Assembly: GCA_021789565.1 (NCBI GenBank)
Contig: JAJYJL010000180.1
Span: 1-9,924 of the forward strand
DNA: 9,924 nt
Direction of reading: 5' to 3'
DNA from: Acidobacteriota bacterium
GTDB taxonomy: Bacteria; Acidobacteriota; Terriglobia; UBA7540
Part shown: positions 1 to 6,964 of the stretch, piece after piece
Layout of the letters: each line of letters starts with the position of its first letter
How positions within the stretch are numbered: the first letter of the stretch is position 1
Translations under genes and position numbers: made by a program
The notes under the pieces: generated by a model
Seen by the model: only the letters and a program-made list of their open reading frames with translations
What the model was told of the DNA's origin: nothing
Database searches by the model: none

Positions 1-88
1 ACCTTGTGCTTCCAGTTTAGTTGCGTGCCGGTCTTGCTCGGCAATTGTCATGCAAAGTCGACGGTTGCTTGAGGATTTCCGGTCGCTA

Positions 89-310
89 TCACTCATGCTT
101 TTCTGACCCGCGAGATTTCATTTTTTCAATTTCGAGATCCAGTTCCCTCAGGCGCTGTAGATGCTCGAACTCCCGGAGTTTGAGGGATTCCTGCAACTCC
201 ATTTCGCGCTGGCGAGCCTTAAACCAGAAAACAATCCACACGATTGCAATGGGCATCAAAATCACAGCAACGGGGATCAGGACCGCAAGCAATCCGGGTA
301 GGTTCTCCAT
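89..310 (-). CDS. PspB-like small membrane protein with coiled coil
   Basis: This encodes 73 residues. Residues about 6-30 form one very hydrophobic membrane segment, and residues about 31-68 are a highly charged, Leu/Glu/Arg-rich helix expected to form a coiled coil on the cytoplasmic side. That topology and length resemble phage-shock protein B, but I see no diagnostic PspB motif, so the likeness is structural only. The start is supported by a purine-rich Shine-Dalgarno (AAGGAAGGA) a few bases upstream of the ATG. It lies 97 bp downstream of the B-box/LiaF-like gene on the same strand, so it may be the last gene of the sigma-factor operon or have its own promoter. Its place after an ECF sigma/anti-sigma pair suggests an envelope-stress role, which is inference. 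Confidence 0.7.
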   Translation of the reverse strand: MENLPGLLAVLIPVAVILMPIAIVWIVFWFKARQREMELQESLKLREFEHLQRLRELDLEIEKMKSRGSEKHE

Positions 311-407
311 TTTGTTGTCCTTCCTTCATCCTGATGTGAACCGGATTCCATGCAATCATAAGCCGTGCTTCTAATGTGCACACACCGGCGAAAACTTGTC
401 GCGCTCA

Positions 408-1076
408 CTAACCAGGAGGCCGATTCTCCCCCTGATCTGCGGGCGCTGCCTCAGGAGCTTGCGGGGCGGTAGCTTTACCCTGACGTAGGCGCTTCTGCAG
501 CAGCGCAAGGCCAAGCACAATCAAAAGTAGCGGCCAGAATTTGCCAAGCTGCGAAAAAATGGGAATTCCCATGTTATCGAGGAGAAACATCACACCCAGG
601 CCAATCAATACCACTGCACCCAGCGGGGCATCCATCTTCATGTCACTCACCCCGAACCATTCCGGCGTCGGGTGGCCTGTTTGCCTGGCTTTGGCCGTCT
701 GGTAAGAATCGATCACCATGTAGAAGTAGAAAGCGGCAGCTGCCAATCCGAAAATAGGACCTATGGGGCCGTGAACTCGGTGGCAAAGGGCGATGAGTGA
801 GCCGAAAAGTAATACCTGCACCATGGCCTTCATGATCTGGCCGTTGAAAATGGCCCCCACACCAGGGATGAAGCCTAGTGCCAGCGCGACGCCAGGGCTT
901 GCCCCAGCCCCGTGTTGCATCCCTGAACTCCACAAGGGCGATTGGAGCCGGGCAGCCAGGCAGGTCTCGCAATAAGATGTTCCTTTCACGTCACGGCGGC
1001 AGGTGTCGCAAAGCGGCCGGCCGCACTGTGCGCAGTAGGCAACGGAATCGTTGAGAGGATGGTTAGCGCATTTCAT
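408..1076 (-). CDS. B-box zinc finger membrane protein with LiaF-like C-terminal segment
   Basis: This 222-residue protein begins with a B-box-type zinc-binding module: Cys3, His6, Cys15, Cys18, Cys23, Cys26, Cys36 and Cys39 have the spacing of a two-zinc cross-brace. Next comes a TM2-like hydrophobic region (about 60-130) with a GFIPGVGAIFNGQ motif, then a second pair of membrane segments (about 150-195) with the LDNMGI/FWPLLLIVLG pattern of the LiaI-LiaF-like (DUF5668) region. The tail is Ala/Pro-rich and disordered. The start overlaps the end of the anti-sigma gene by 14 bp, implying translational coupling. Proteins of this layout are, as I recall, common in Acidobacteriota; their function is unproven. 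By its domains and neighbours it may sense or buffer membrane stress (inference). Confidence 0.85.
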   Translation of the reverse strand: MKCANHPLNDSVAYCAQCGRPLCDTCRRDVKGTSYCETCLAARLQSPLWSSGMQHGAGASPGVALALGFIPGVGAIFNGQIMKAMVQVLLFGSLIALCHRVHGPIGPIFGLAAAAFYFYMVIDSYQTAKARQTGHPTPEWFGVSDMKMDAPLGAVVLIGLGVMFLLDNMGIPIFSQLGKFWPLLLIVLGLALLQKRLRQGKATAPQAPEAAPADQGENRPPG

Positions 1077-1728
1077 GGGTCAATACTCCTGGCTCCTGTT
1101 GAGCGTCTTGCCCGGTGCCGTCGAGGTAGACAGACGCCATTCGCAGGCCTCCGGGCCCTGCCGTGCTAGCGGGGCTCTCCTGCGACGGGCTGGGTTTGCT
1201 GGTCTGCTTCTCCTGGTTGGGAGACTCTGGTTGAGCGTTCCGGAATCGCGATTCGATTTCGTAAACAATTCGCAGATCGTCATAGAACTTCTCTGCGCGC
1301 CCGTACATGAGATGCCCTGCGCGGTTGGCGCGGTAAACCCATGTGGCCGGATTTAGGTCCTGTATATTCATGCGGCGCAAATCAAGACCTGCGATATTAA
1401 TGATCAGGGAAAGAGAAAAAACGGTCATGGCAACGGCATAGGCGATGCGTGGCTGGCGGACACCCCGTAATAACGCATTAACCTGTTCAGCGATACCAGT
1501 ACGAGGCTCGCCCACCGTAGCCAGCCGAATCCGTTCCACCAGCGAAGGAGGCGGCATCGTTTCCCGGGCCGACCGGCAAGCCTGGATAGCAAGGCGGATA
1601 TCGGATATGAGCTCCTGGCAATTGGCGCAACCGGCCAGATGTTCTTCGGCGTCAGCCCGGCGGGCTGCCTCCAGTTGCCCTTCCAGGTATTCACTAGCCA
1701 GGTTTTCGAGTTCCAGATGTGTCATCAT
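1063..1728 (-). CDS. Membrane-anchored zinc-dependent anti-sigma factor (zf-HC2)
   Basis: This is a 221-residue anti-sigma factor. The N-terminus carries the ZAS/zf-HC2 motif His30-x3-Cys34-x2-Cys37, which in characterised members binds zinc and packs against the cognate ECF sigma factor. A single membrane segment at about 94-116 (AYAVAMTVFSLSLIINIAGL) separates this cytoplasmic domain from a C-terminal half of about 105 residues, expected outside the membrane, with a Pro/Ser/Gln-rich low-complexity stretch. The gene starts 16 bp after the sigma-factor stop, with an AAGGCAGG Shine-Dalgarno, and overlaps the B-box gene by 14 bp. Two consecutive ATG codons open the reading frame. It most likely holds the neighbouring sigma factor inactive until an envelope signal arrives; the signal cannot be read from the sequence. 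Confidence 0.9.
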   Translation of the reverse strand: MMTHLELENLASEYLEGQLEAARRADAEEHLAGCANCQELISDIRLAIQACRSARETMPPPSLVERIRLATVGEPRTGIAEQVNALLRGVRQPRIAYAVAMTVFSLSLIINIAGLDLRRMNIQDLNPATWVYRANRAGHLMYGRAEKFYDDLRIVYEIESRFRNAQPESPNQEKQTSKPSPSQESPASTAGPGGLRMASVYLDGTGQDAQQEPGVLTHEMR

Positions 1729-1744
1729 CCTGCCTTTTCAGCCT

Positions 1745-2305
1745 TCACTTATCCATACGTTTTAAGGCCCGCGCCAGTTCCAATCGTCCGCGGTTGATTC
1801 TGGATTTAACTGTCCCTTCGGGAATATCCAGGACCTGTGCAATTTCGGCATAGTCCAGGTCTTGCAGATCGCGAAGGATAACAGCCTCCCGAAGGTCGGG
1901 TGACAACTTGGCGAGTCCTTCCTGCAGTTTTTCCCGCCGCTCACGTGCCTCTACATGGCTCGCAGGGTGCCTGTCTAGGGAAGGGTCGGGGATGGGCATC
2001 TGCTCATCGAGGGTTGACGTCACGCGGTCCCCCCTTGTCCGGCGGTAGTGATCCACCAGATGGTTCCGCGCGATTCGATTGACCCAGGTTGAAAACTTTG
2101 CCTGTGCCGGGTCATAGCTCTTGAGCGTGCGGAAGACTTTGATAAAGACTTCCTGAGTCAGGTCCTCGGCGTCCTCCGAGCGGCCCGTGAAACGATAGCA
2201 CAGGTTGTAAACCTTGTGAGTGTGAGCCTGGAGTAGGGTTTCCCAGGCTGCATCTTCTCCCCTGAGACAGCGCTTGACCAGCTGGAGCTCCGCATCCAAC
2301 GACAT
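1745..2305 (-). CDS. ECF RNA polymerase sigma factor (RpoE-like)
   Basis: This 186-residue protein has the normal length of an extracytoplasmic-function sigma factor. Region 2 (about 24-90) carries the DAEDLTQEVFIKVF helix that binds core RNA polymerase and the FSTWVNRIARNHLVDHYRR segment that opens and reads the -10 element. Region 4 (about 128-180) carries the helix-turn-helix YAEIAQVLDIPEGTVKSRI for the -35 element. Between them is a Pro/Asp-rich linker, with no sigma-3 domain, as expected. No other in-frame start exists before an upstream stop; an AGGAGA lies almost against the ATG, which is closer than usual. It is the first gene of the operon and is followed by its presumed zinc anti-sigma factor, so activity is probably set by release from that membrane partner. 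Confidence 0.93.
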   Translation of the reverse strand: MSLDAELQLVKRCLRGEDAAWETLLQAHTHKVYNLCYRFTGRSEDAEDLTQEVFIKVFRTLKSYDPAQAKFSTWVNRIARNHLVDHYRRTRGDRVTSTLDEQMPIPDPSLDRHPASHVEARERREKLQEGLAKLSPDLREAVILRDLQDLDYAEIAQVLDIPEGTVKSRINRGRLELARALKRMDK

Positions 2306-2609
2306 TCTCCTGGAACTTTCGTCATCCGCCGGTAACTGCGGTTATTCGGCCATCTACACTGCCCACAAACTAATTTTCGCAATTGTACCAGAATGAGCGA
2401 ACTGCGTCAGTGACACCGGCATTTTGGCAATGGCCTGGGGGCGGCATCATGGCGGCGCGTTTTCACATCCGGGGGTGCCTGCACCTCTCCATCATCTGAA
2501 TTAGGACGCAGCCCGCAGCCTGGCTGCCGGCGGCAATCAGCCTTGGGAATGCTGCAGGTAACATCAATCCGGGTAAGGGGTCGGTGCTGGCTTAGCGCGA
2601 TCGGCGGAC
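2306..2609. other. Intergenic region between the sigma-factor operon and the GH95 gene
   Basis: About 300 bp without a credible gene. It holds the candidate promoter at 2382-2410. The part nearest the GH95 stop has a small perfect inverted repeat, GCAGCC/GGCTGC, near 2515-2527 but no T-run beside it, so it is not a convincing terminator. Confidence 0.6.
2382..2410 (-). promoter_or_regulatory. Candidate sigma70-type promoter of the sigma-factor operon
   Basis: On the minus strand a -35-like CTGACG (2405-2410) is followed after exactly 17 bp by a -10-like TACAAT (2382-2387). They match the consensus at 4 and 5 of 6 positions. The spacing and location, about 77 bp before the sigma-factor ATG, fit. 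I did not find a convincing ECF autoregulatory promoter (GGAAC with a spaced GTC) on this strand, so autoregulation is not shown. Confidence 0.45.
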
Positions 2610-4880
2610 CTATTTTGCAAGGATTGTGATTCGCTCGCCAGGCGTCAAATGGAACGTTTCCACCGTGAAAGGCCCGCCTGGTGCAACATAACCCAGAGGG
2701 AAAACCACTTTGGCGTCGCCGCCCGCGGGGGAAGCGATGGATGCGGAGATAATTTTGCCATTCACCATTTCCGCTGAAACCAGGAAGCCGCCCTGCGCCC
2801 GGAGATCATGAAAAGAAACATTTTTCCATGCGTCCGGCACAGAAGGGAAAATCCTGACCCTGCCTCCCCAACTCTGGAGCAGCATGCCGTTGACAGCCGC
2901 CGTGAAGGCGCACTCGGCTTCCATGGTGAAAGGCTGGTAATCGTGCGTGGAATATCCATAGTGCTGGTAATCGCCGTTCACGTGGAACCCGTTTGGCCAT
3001 ATAAAGGCCTGTTTGTATATTTCCAGCTCATTCAGCGCCTGGTTGGAGCGCCTCACACGCGAGGCTATCAGGCTGGCGTACGGAAACGACCATCCGGTCC
3101 ATTCGCCGGTGCCGCGGAAGATCCAATTTTCAACTGACTTATTGATCAGCGAGCGGTCATCAGCACTGCCTTCCACGTTCAGGTCGCCCCCGGGAAAGAT
3201 GGGGAACAGATGCATTGGGTGGCGATGAGAAATATCGTAAGATGAGTCAGGCTGGACTTTGAGGCCTGATTTCCCAATAGGATAAGGGGCCAACTTCTTT
3301 TCCATCGCGACCCATCCGCTACGTTCCTGCTGGTCGACTCTGAGGATTTCCGAAGCCTGGATTGCGTAACGCAGAAGAGTACGTGCAAGCGAAAGATCTT
3401 CTGTCGGGTCGGGTGTCCAAGCCTTCAGTTCGTTGCTGAAATACTCCGGCGAAGCTGAGAGCGGAATGTGCAGTCTGCCGTCCGGACCTGGCTTCAGAAC
3501 GTTCTGGTAGAACAGGACGGCTTGCTTGAGGAACGGATAGGCCTGCTGCTGGAGGAATTCCTTATCCTGACTATATGCGTAATACCACCAGAGATGCTGG
3601 GCGAGCCACGCTCCGCCGCCCAGCCAATACTGCACCGTCATCCAGTTTGTCTGCCCTCCCAGCAGTCGGCCTTTCACGTCAAGGGCGCCCCCGACCCAAA
3701 GTCCGGGGACGCCAAAAAACTGTTGCGTTATCTTTCTTGCCTGGGGGGCCACCGTATTGATCAGCCAGCGGTTCAGCGGCTCTGCCAGATCCAGTTGATT
3801 GCTGCTGTATGCGGGCCAATAAGTTTCCTGGATGTTCATGTCGATGTGGTAGTCGCCACGCCAGGGAGGAAGTTCGCCATCAGGCGGCCAAAGGCCTTGC
3901 AGGCCCGCCGGCACGCTTCGGTAGGAACTGCTGGCGAGTTTGTAGATTCCGTTAATCCAGAGGCGTTCAAATTCCGCATCGGGAATATGGACCTGCGAAT
4001 GCGACCATCGCTCGCGCCACCATTCATGATGATGGATGAGAATCTTTGACGTCCCTTCGGACAACGCGTAGTCAAGCGTGTGCCGTGCTGAATCAATGCC
4101 GTGAGGATCATTCTGCGCCGGGATTGTGATCAGCAGGTTCCACTTGGTGCCTTTGGGTTCGCTTGTCCATGCGGTCGTCACAGCTCCGCTTGAAAGCAGA
4201 GACTGGGTGGACCACGAAAACTTTCCGCGCGTCCCCGATGTTGCTTGCGGGTAACCGAGTTTGCTGGCCACGCTCGGGTCGAGAGTCCCGATGGGATAGA
4301 AGCTGACACCGGGCGTCCACCCTAGCACGCCATCCAGTGTAACCAGGATGATGTCCGGATCAACGCTGGCCAGAACGCGGTATTCCACTGGCCGACCATG
4401 GACATTCAACAGCCAGCGAACTTCGCCGTACTTCAAATCAAGCGTGGCCCGTTCTACTTGCGTATCCGCCGGCAGTTCGATCTTCAATCTGCCCATGCTG
4501 AGCCGTGTAGGCACGACGTCTGCCATCGGGCCGATGTCAGACGACATTTCCTGTTGGATCAGGTCGTGCCGTCCCTCACGGACCAGTTCCTGCAAATGCG
4601 CATAGTTGAAGTTTGAGCGCCTGTTGGGCTGATAGCGAAGGTCCCACACGTCTCCTCGATCAAGCGTCAGATAAAGGTCGGGGCCTGTGCCCCAAACCTG
4701 AGCGCCCAGTGTTCCGTTGCCGACAGGCAACCCGTCCTTCCACTGCGGCAGGGCGTGATGAAAAGTAAACCGCCAGGGCGCCCCCGCAGCGGAGGTGGAA
4801 CCTGCGCATCTGCCGCCAACGGCAAACAGGACAACACCGGCGACGACAAACAGAAGCCCGAATTTGCAGCGTGACAACAT
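2610..4880 (-). CDS. Secreted GH95-type glycoside hydrolase with altered active-site residues
   Basis: This exported enzyme of about 756 residues resembles glycoside hydrolase family 95 (alpha-L-fucosidases and relatives). From the ATG, residues 1-30 form a signal peptide (MLSRCK then a long hydrophobic core). Family landmarks in order are GLPVGNGTLGAQVW (about 50-63, N-terminal beta domain), GLQGLWPP then YHIDMNIQETYWPA (about 326-357, start of the alpha/alpha barrel), SPEYF (about 477), HRHPMHLF (about 552), PFTMEAE (about 650) and a C-terminal LRAQGGFLV. Where canonical members have the general-acid Glu in a GQLQEW motif, this one reads GLKVQP; where they have FQIDGNFG, it reads FTMEAEC; and NIN is DMN. 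Substrate is therefore uncertain. A GTG at 4931 would add 17 residues, but neither start has a Shine-Dalgarno and the ATG gives the better signal peptide. It would act in the periplasm or outside the cell. Confidence 0.85.
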   Translation of the reverse strand: MLSRCKFGLLFVVAGVVLFAVGGRCAGSTSAAGAPWRFTFHHALPQWKDGLPVGNGTLGAQVWGTGPDLYLTLDRGDVWDLRYQPNRRSNFNYAHLQELVREGRHDLIQQEMSSDIGPMADVVPTRLSMGRLKIELPADTQVERATLDLKYGEVRWLLNVHGRPVEYRVLASVDPDIILVTLDGVLGWTPGVSFYPIGTLDPSVASKLGYPQATSGTRGKFSWSTQSLLSSGAVTTAWTSEPKGTKWNLLITIPAQNDPHGIDSARHTLDYALSEGTSKILIHHHEWWRERWSHSQVHIPDAEFERLWINGIYKLASSSYRSVPAGLQGLWPPDGELPPWRGDYHIDMNIQETYWPAYSSNQLDLAEPLNRWLINTVAPQARKITQQFFGVPGLWVGGALDVKGRLLGGQTNWMTVQYWLGGGAWLAQHLWWYYAYSQDKEFLQQQAYPFLKQAVLFYQNVLKPGPDGRLHIPLSASPEYFSNELKAWTPDPTEDLSLARTLLRYAIQASEILRVDQQERSGWVAMEKKLAPYPIGKSGLKVQPDSSYDISHRHPMHLFPIFPGGDLNVEGSADDRSLINKSVENWIFRGTGEWTGWSFPYASLIASRVRRSNQALNELEIYKQAFIWPNGFHVNGDYQHYGYSTHDYQPFTMEAECAFTAAVNGMLLQSWGGRVRIFPSVPDAWKNVSFHDLRAQGGFLVSAEMVNGKIISASIASPAGGDAKVVFPLGYVAPGGPFTVETFHLTPGERITILAK

Positions 4881-5000
4881 GGAGGCAAAGAAGATGAAAG
4901 ATACCGCAATTCGGCTGCTTTTGCAAAGCACGTCGAAAGGCAGGTCGAAAGGACTTTAGGTTGCCGTGGACGTGTGTTACTACACGCTATAGAAGATGCC

Positions 5001-5018
5001 CGACCCCATCTCGGGTCG
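5001..5018 (-). terminator. Weak hairpin downstream of tRNA-Ser
   Basis: A 6-bp perfect stem, CGACCC/GGGTCG with a 6-nt loop, lies about 45 bp past the tRNA 3' end. On the minus strand it is followed by GGCATCTTCTAT, which is only partly T-rich. It may end the tRNA transcript, but the call is weak. Confidence 0.25.
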
Positions 5019-5063
5019 TGGTCGGCCATGATATTCCGATGGTTATCGCGAGGAGCAAAAGTC

Positions 5064-5153
5064 TGGCGGAGGGAGAGGGATTCGAACCCCCGAGCCCCTT
5101 TCGGGGCTAACGGTTTTCAAGACCGCCGGTTTCAACCGCTCACCCATCCCTCC
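5064..5153 (-). tRNA. tRNA-Ser (anticodon UGA), CCA encoded
   Basis: This is a complete class II tRNA of 90 nt. The acceptor arms GGAGGGA (5147-5153 as complement) and TCCCTCC (5068-5074 as complement) pair perfectly, followed by discriminator G and an encoded CCA. The T arm contains GGTTCGAATCC. The anticodon loop CTTGAAA on a GCGGT/ACCGT stem gives anticodon TGA at 5117-5119, reading UCA and related serine codons. A long variable arm (GCCCC/GGGGC stem with a GAAA loop) is the hallmark of serine tRNAs. It lies between the GH95 gene, on the same strand, and the plus-strand GlgE-like ORF, and has its own promoter. Confidence 0.97.
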
Positions 5154-5168
5154 ACAAGCCGATATTCT

Positions 5169-5197
5169 AATTTACAGAGGCTTCTTAGCATCGTCAA
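5169..5197 (-). promoter_or_regulatory. Promoter of tRNA-Ser
   Basis: On the minus strand TTGACG (5192-5197, 5 of 6 to the -35 consensus) is followed after 17 bp by TAAATT (5169-5174, 4 of 6 to the -10 consensus). The -10 ends 15 bp before the first tRNA base, which fits a very short leader. Spacing and position make this a good housekeeping promoter. Confidence 0.7.
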
Positions 5198-5615
5198 TTC
5201 GTCTGTGAATTGAATAGCTGATTGGCGACGGAGCATGGCTCAAAAACTTGGGTTTAAGACGCGCGGCTGTAGTCAGTTCTCCGCAAAAAACCGATGTGGA
5301 CGGTGGAAAATGCGGTCCTAGCCAATGGTCCATAATGCCGCGTCCATCAGTTTCCAGGTAGTTTGATTCCGGCCTGCTAACCCATGTGTTGTGTTGAGGA
5401 TAAATTGCAAAGAGAAGGGTCCGGTTGCTCATGCAGGTTCGACAGGGTAGAATAGAAATGTTTTCCGGTATGAGAGATGCCTGATTAACCAAGCCTCGGG
5501 CCATTGACGGGCTGAGATGGCTGCATAAAGCGATCTTCCAATAGAACGTACTGCCTTGAGTGGCAGTGGCCGGTCGTTTCTCCAAGAGAATTGGAAATTC
5601 GAGGAAGTGAATCCA
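5198..5615. other. Non-coding region upstream of the GlgE-like ORF
   Basis: About 420 bp with no gene I can support. The longest reading frame, on the minus strand, has no family resemblance and runs into the tRNA promoter. The stretch contains a candidate plus-strand promoter (5425-5453) and a loose inverted repeat (TGGACG/CGTCCA, roughly 50 bp apart, near 5295-5346). It most likely serves as the upstream regulatory region of the gene that follows. Confidence 0.55.
5425..5453 (+). promoter_or_regulatory. Candidate promoter of the GlgE-like ORF
   Basis: TTGCTC (5425-5430) is followed after 17 bp by TAGAAT (5448-5453). The -10 matches consensus at 5 of 6 positions; the -35 is weak at 3 of 6. 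It would give a leader of about 155 nt before the ATG at 5616. Confidence 0.35.
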
Positions 5616-6737
5616 ATGCCGGAATCACCCACATCTGGTTTTCCTGCCAAGTTGCCTCCTCGGGTGGTTATAGAGGGCGTCTACCCGGAAATTGATGATG
5701 GGCAGTTTCCCATCAAGCGAATTTTAGGTGAGCGGGTTGTCGTCACCGCGGACATCTTTACTGACGGGCATGATGCCGTTTCCGCGGTCCTCCTTTTTCG
5801 GCGTTCTGGAGACTCGTCTTGGCTTGAGACGGTGATGACACCGGAGGTAAATGACCACTGGCATGGCAGCTTCACTGTGCTGGAATTGGGACAGTATGAA
5901 TACACCTTGCAGGCGTGGGTTGATCACTTTGGGTCATGGAGAAGCTGTTTTATCAAGAAGGTGGAGGCGGGGCAGGACATCTCAGTCGATATCCTGATTG
6001 GGGCCAGGCTCGTGGAAGAGGCTGCCGGCCGTGCTGCAGATGACGCCGCGAAGGAACTGGCGGAGTACGCTGCATCCATGCAAATGAAAGGTAAATCCGG
6101 GATGCACTTATTAACCATGATCAACCAGATCCTGGATCTTTCCAAGATCGATGCGGGAAAGATGGAACTGCAACTAGAGTCAGTCAGCCTTGGCGATATT
6201 GTGAACAGCGTGGTCACAAGTACTGCCGGTCTCGTCAGGGAAAAACCTGTCGAGGTGGTCCAAAAAATTCCCGTAGACCTTCCCAGGTTAATGGTAGACG
6301 AAACCCGAATCAGTCAGGTTTTGATTAACCTGATCTCCAACGCCGTCAAATTCACAGAGAAGGGCACAATCACCATCGAAGCCAGCATTTCGGAAAATCC
6401 ATTTGGCAGGCGGGAGGTTCTCGTTACCGTGGCAGATTCAGGTATGGGCATTGCACCTGAAGATCAGGGAAAACTCTTCCAGCGCTTCTCGCAGGTGGAT
6501 GATTCACCGACGCGTAAGACTGGCGGTACCGGGCTGGGACTATCCATAGTCAAACACATAGTCCAGGCGCATGGCGGCAAGATTCACCACGATGCCCTGG
6601 CGCGGGGTATCGGGCAGCACGAACCGGGTGGGAAGCACGACGCGGGTACCGGCGCCCGGAAGCCAGGGATCCACGTCCGGATTGGCCTGCACGATTTCGT
6701 CGTATCCCAGATCGTGGCGACGCGCGATGTCGAGTAG
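5616..6737 (+). CDS. Composite ORF: GlgE N-terminal domain joined to truncated histidine kinase
   Basis: The ORF of 373 codons mixes two unrelated families. Residues about 13-150 (LPPRVVIEGVYPEID, ADIFTDGHD, NDHWHG, YEYTLQAWVDHF) match the N-terminal N/S domain (DUF3416) of GlgE, the alpha-1,4-glucan:maltose-1-phosphate maltosyltransferase; the GH13 catalytic domain is absent. From about residue 158 it becomes a histidine kinase: the second HisKA helix (GMHLLTMINQILDLSKIDAGKMEL) and an ATPase domain with N-box (RISQVLINLISNAVKF), G1 (DSGMGI) and G2 (GGTGLGLSIVKHIV). The first HisKA helix with the phospho-acceptor His is missing. Kinase sequence stops at 6584; the rest is antisense of a transpeptidase gene. 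The ATG is preferred to an upstream TTG at 5556 because it has GAGGAAGTGA upstream and sits where GlgE proteins begin. Most likely it is a chimera, not a working protein. Confidence 0.8.
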   Translation: MPESPTSGFPAKLPPRVVIEGVYPEIDDGQFPIKRILGERVVVTADIFTDGHDAVSAVLLFRRSGDSSWLETVMTPEVNDHWHGSFTVLELGQYEYTLQAWVDHFGSWRSCFIKKVEAGQDISVDILIGARLVEEAAGRAADDAAKELAEYAASMQMKGKSGMHLLTMINQILDLSKIDAGKMELQLESVSLGDIVNSVVTSTAGLVREKPVEVVQKIPVDLPRLMVDETRISQVLINLISNAVKFTEKGTITIEASISENPFGRREVLVTVADSGMGIAPEDQGKLFQRFSQVDDSPTRKTGGTGLGLSIVKHIVQAHGGKIHHDALARGIGQHEPGGKHDAGTGARKPGIHVRIGLHDFVVSQIVATRDVE

Positions 6738-6893
6738 CGTGTCCTGCTGCAGGGCAAGCACCACCTGCGTGTCGCCCACGAGGTCAGAACCGGACGAAAT
6801 GGGAAATGTGGCTGCGAATCCTGCGGCGGAAGCCAAGCACAGCAGCCCCCGGGCGACCCCTGATAGCAGCGCGGCAAGAATGGGTTTTATCAT
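6540..6893 (-). CDS. L,D-transpeptidase (YkuD/ErfK type) with LysM, truncated
   Basis: This is the N-terminal third of a periplasmic L,D-transpeptidase, a family that cross-links peptidoglycan or attaches proteins to it. Residues 1-28 form a signal peptide ending in AGFAA. Residues about 42-92 form a LysM-like peptidoglycan-binding module (DTLLDIARRHDLGYDEIVQANPD, then GTRVVLP). PRQGIVVNLAAMRL (97-110) is the usual entry to the YkuD catalytic domain. True coding sequence ends near 6564; the last seven residues before the stop are antisense of the kinase. The catalytic His and Cys are therefore missing, and family members run to about 300 residues or more. It diverges from the CapA-like gene across 71 bp. 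No strong Shine-Dalgarno is visible, but no other start fits. Confidence 0.85.
   Translation of the reverse strand: MIKPILAALLSGVARGLLCLASAAGFAATFPISSGSDLVGDTQVVLALQQDTLLDIARRHDLGYDEIVQANPDVDPWLPGAGTRVVLPTRFVLPDTPRQGIVVNLAAMRLDYVFDYG
6564..6584. other. Junction: 21-nt stretch shared by two truncated genes
   Basis: Read forward, this stretch encodes QAHGGKI, the normal sequence after the kinase G2 box. Read in reverse it encodes NLAAMRL, the normal start of the YkuD domain in L,D-transpeptidases (GIVVNLAxMRLYY). To the left only the kinase reading makes sense, and to the right only the transpeptidase. So both genes are cut at the same short shared word. Confidence 0.8.
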
Positions 6894-6949
6894 GGCAGCG
6901 TTTCCGGCACTGGAGTCTCACGATAATGGTTCAAAGTAGCAAATGGCCC

Positions 6950-6958
6950 AAGGGGTGA
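6950..6958 (+). promoter_or_regulatory. Ribosome binding site deciding a TTG start
   Basis: AAGGGGTGA, one base off the anti-Shine-Dalgarno complement, ends 6 nt before the TTG at 6965. The upstream in-frame codon at 6956 is a stop, and the next ATG (7011 region) would cut into the conserved GDVMTGRG motif, so TTG is the start. Confidence 0.75.
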
Positions 6959-6964
6959 CAAGCC

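Noticed and set aside
2515..2527. GCAGCC/GGCTGC palindrome as terminator of the GH95 gene
   Set aside because: Stem is short with almost no loop and no T-run on the minus strand.
3468..4049. 193-codon plus-strand reading frame inside the GH95 gene
   Set aside because: Antisense shadow of a clearly coding frame, with no family resemblance.
5064..5153. tRNA-Ser as an integration site for a mobile element
   Set aside because: I saw no integrase and no second copy of the tRNA 3' end in the window.
5172..5585. 137-codon minus-strand reading frame upstream of tRNA-Ser
   Set aside because: No recognisable domain or regular composition, and its end lies inside the tRNA promoter; treated as chance.
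6899..6927. GATAAT near 6922 as -10 of a capA promoter
   Set aside because: No acceptable -35 at 16-18 bp spacing, so not listed as a feature.
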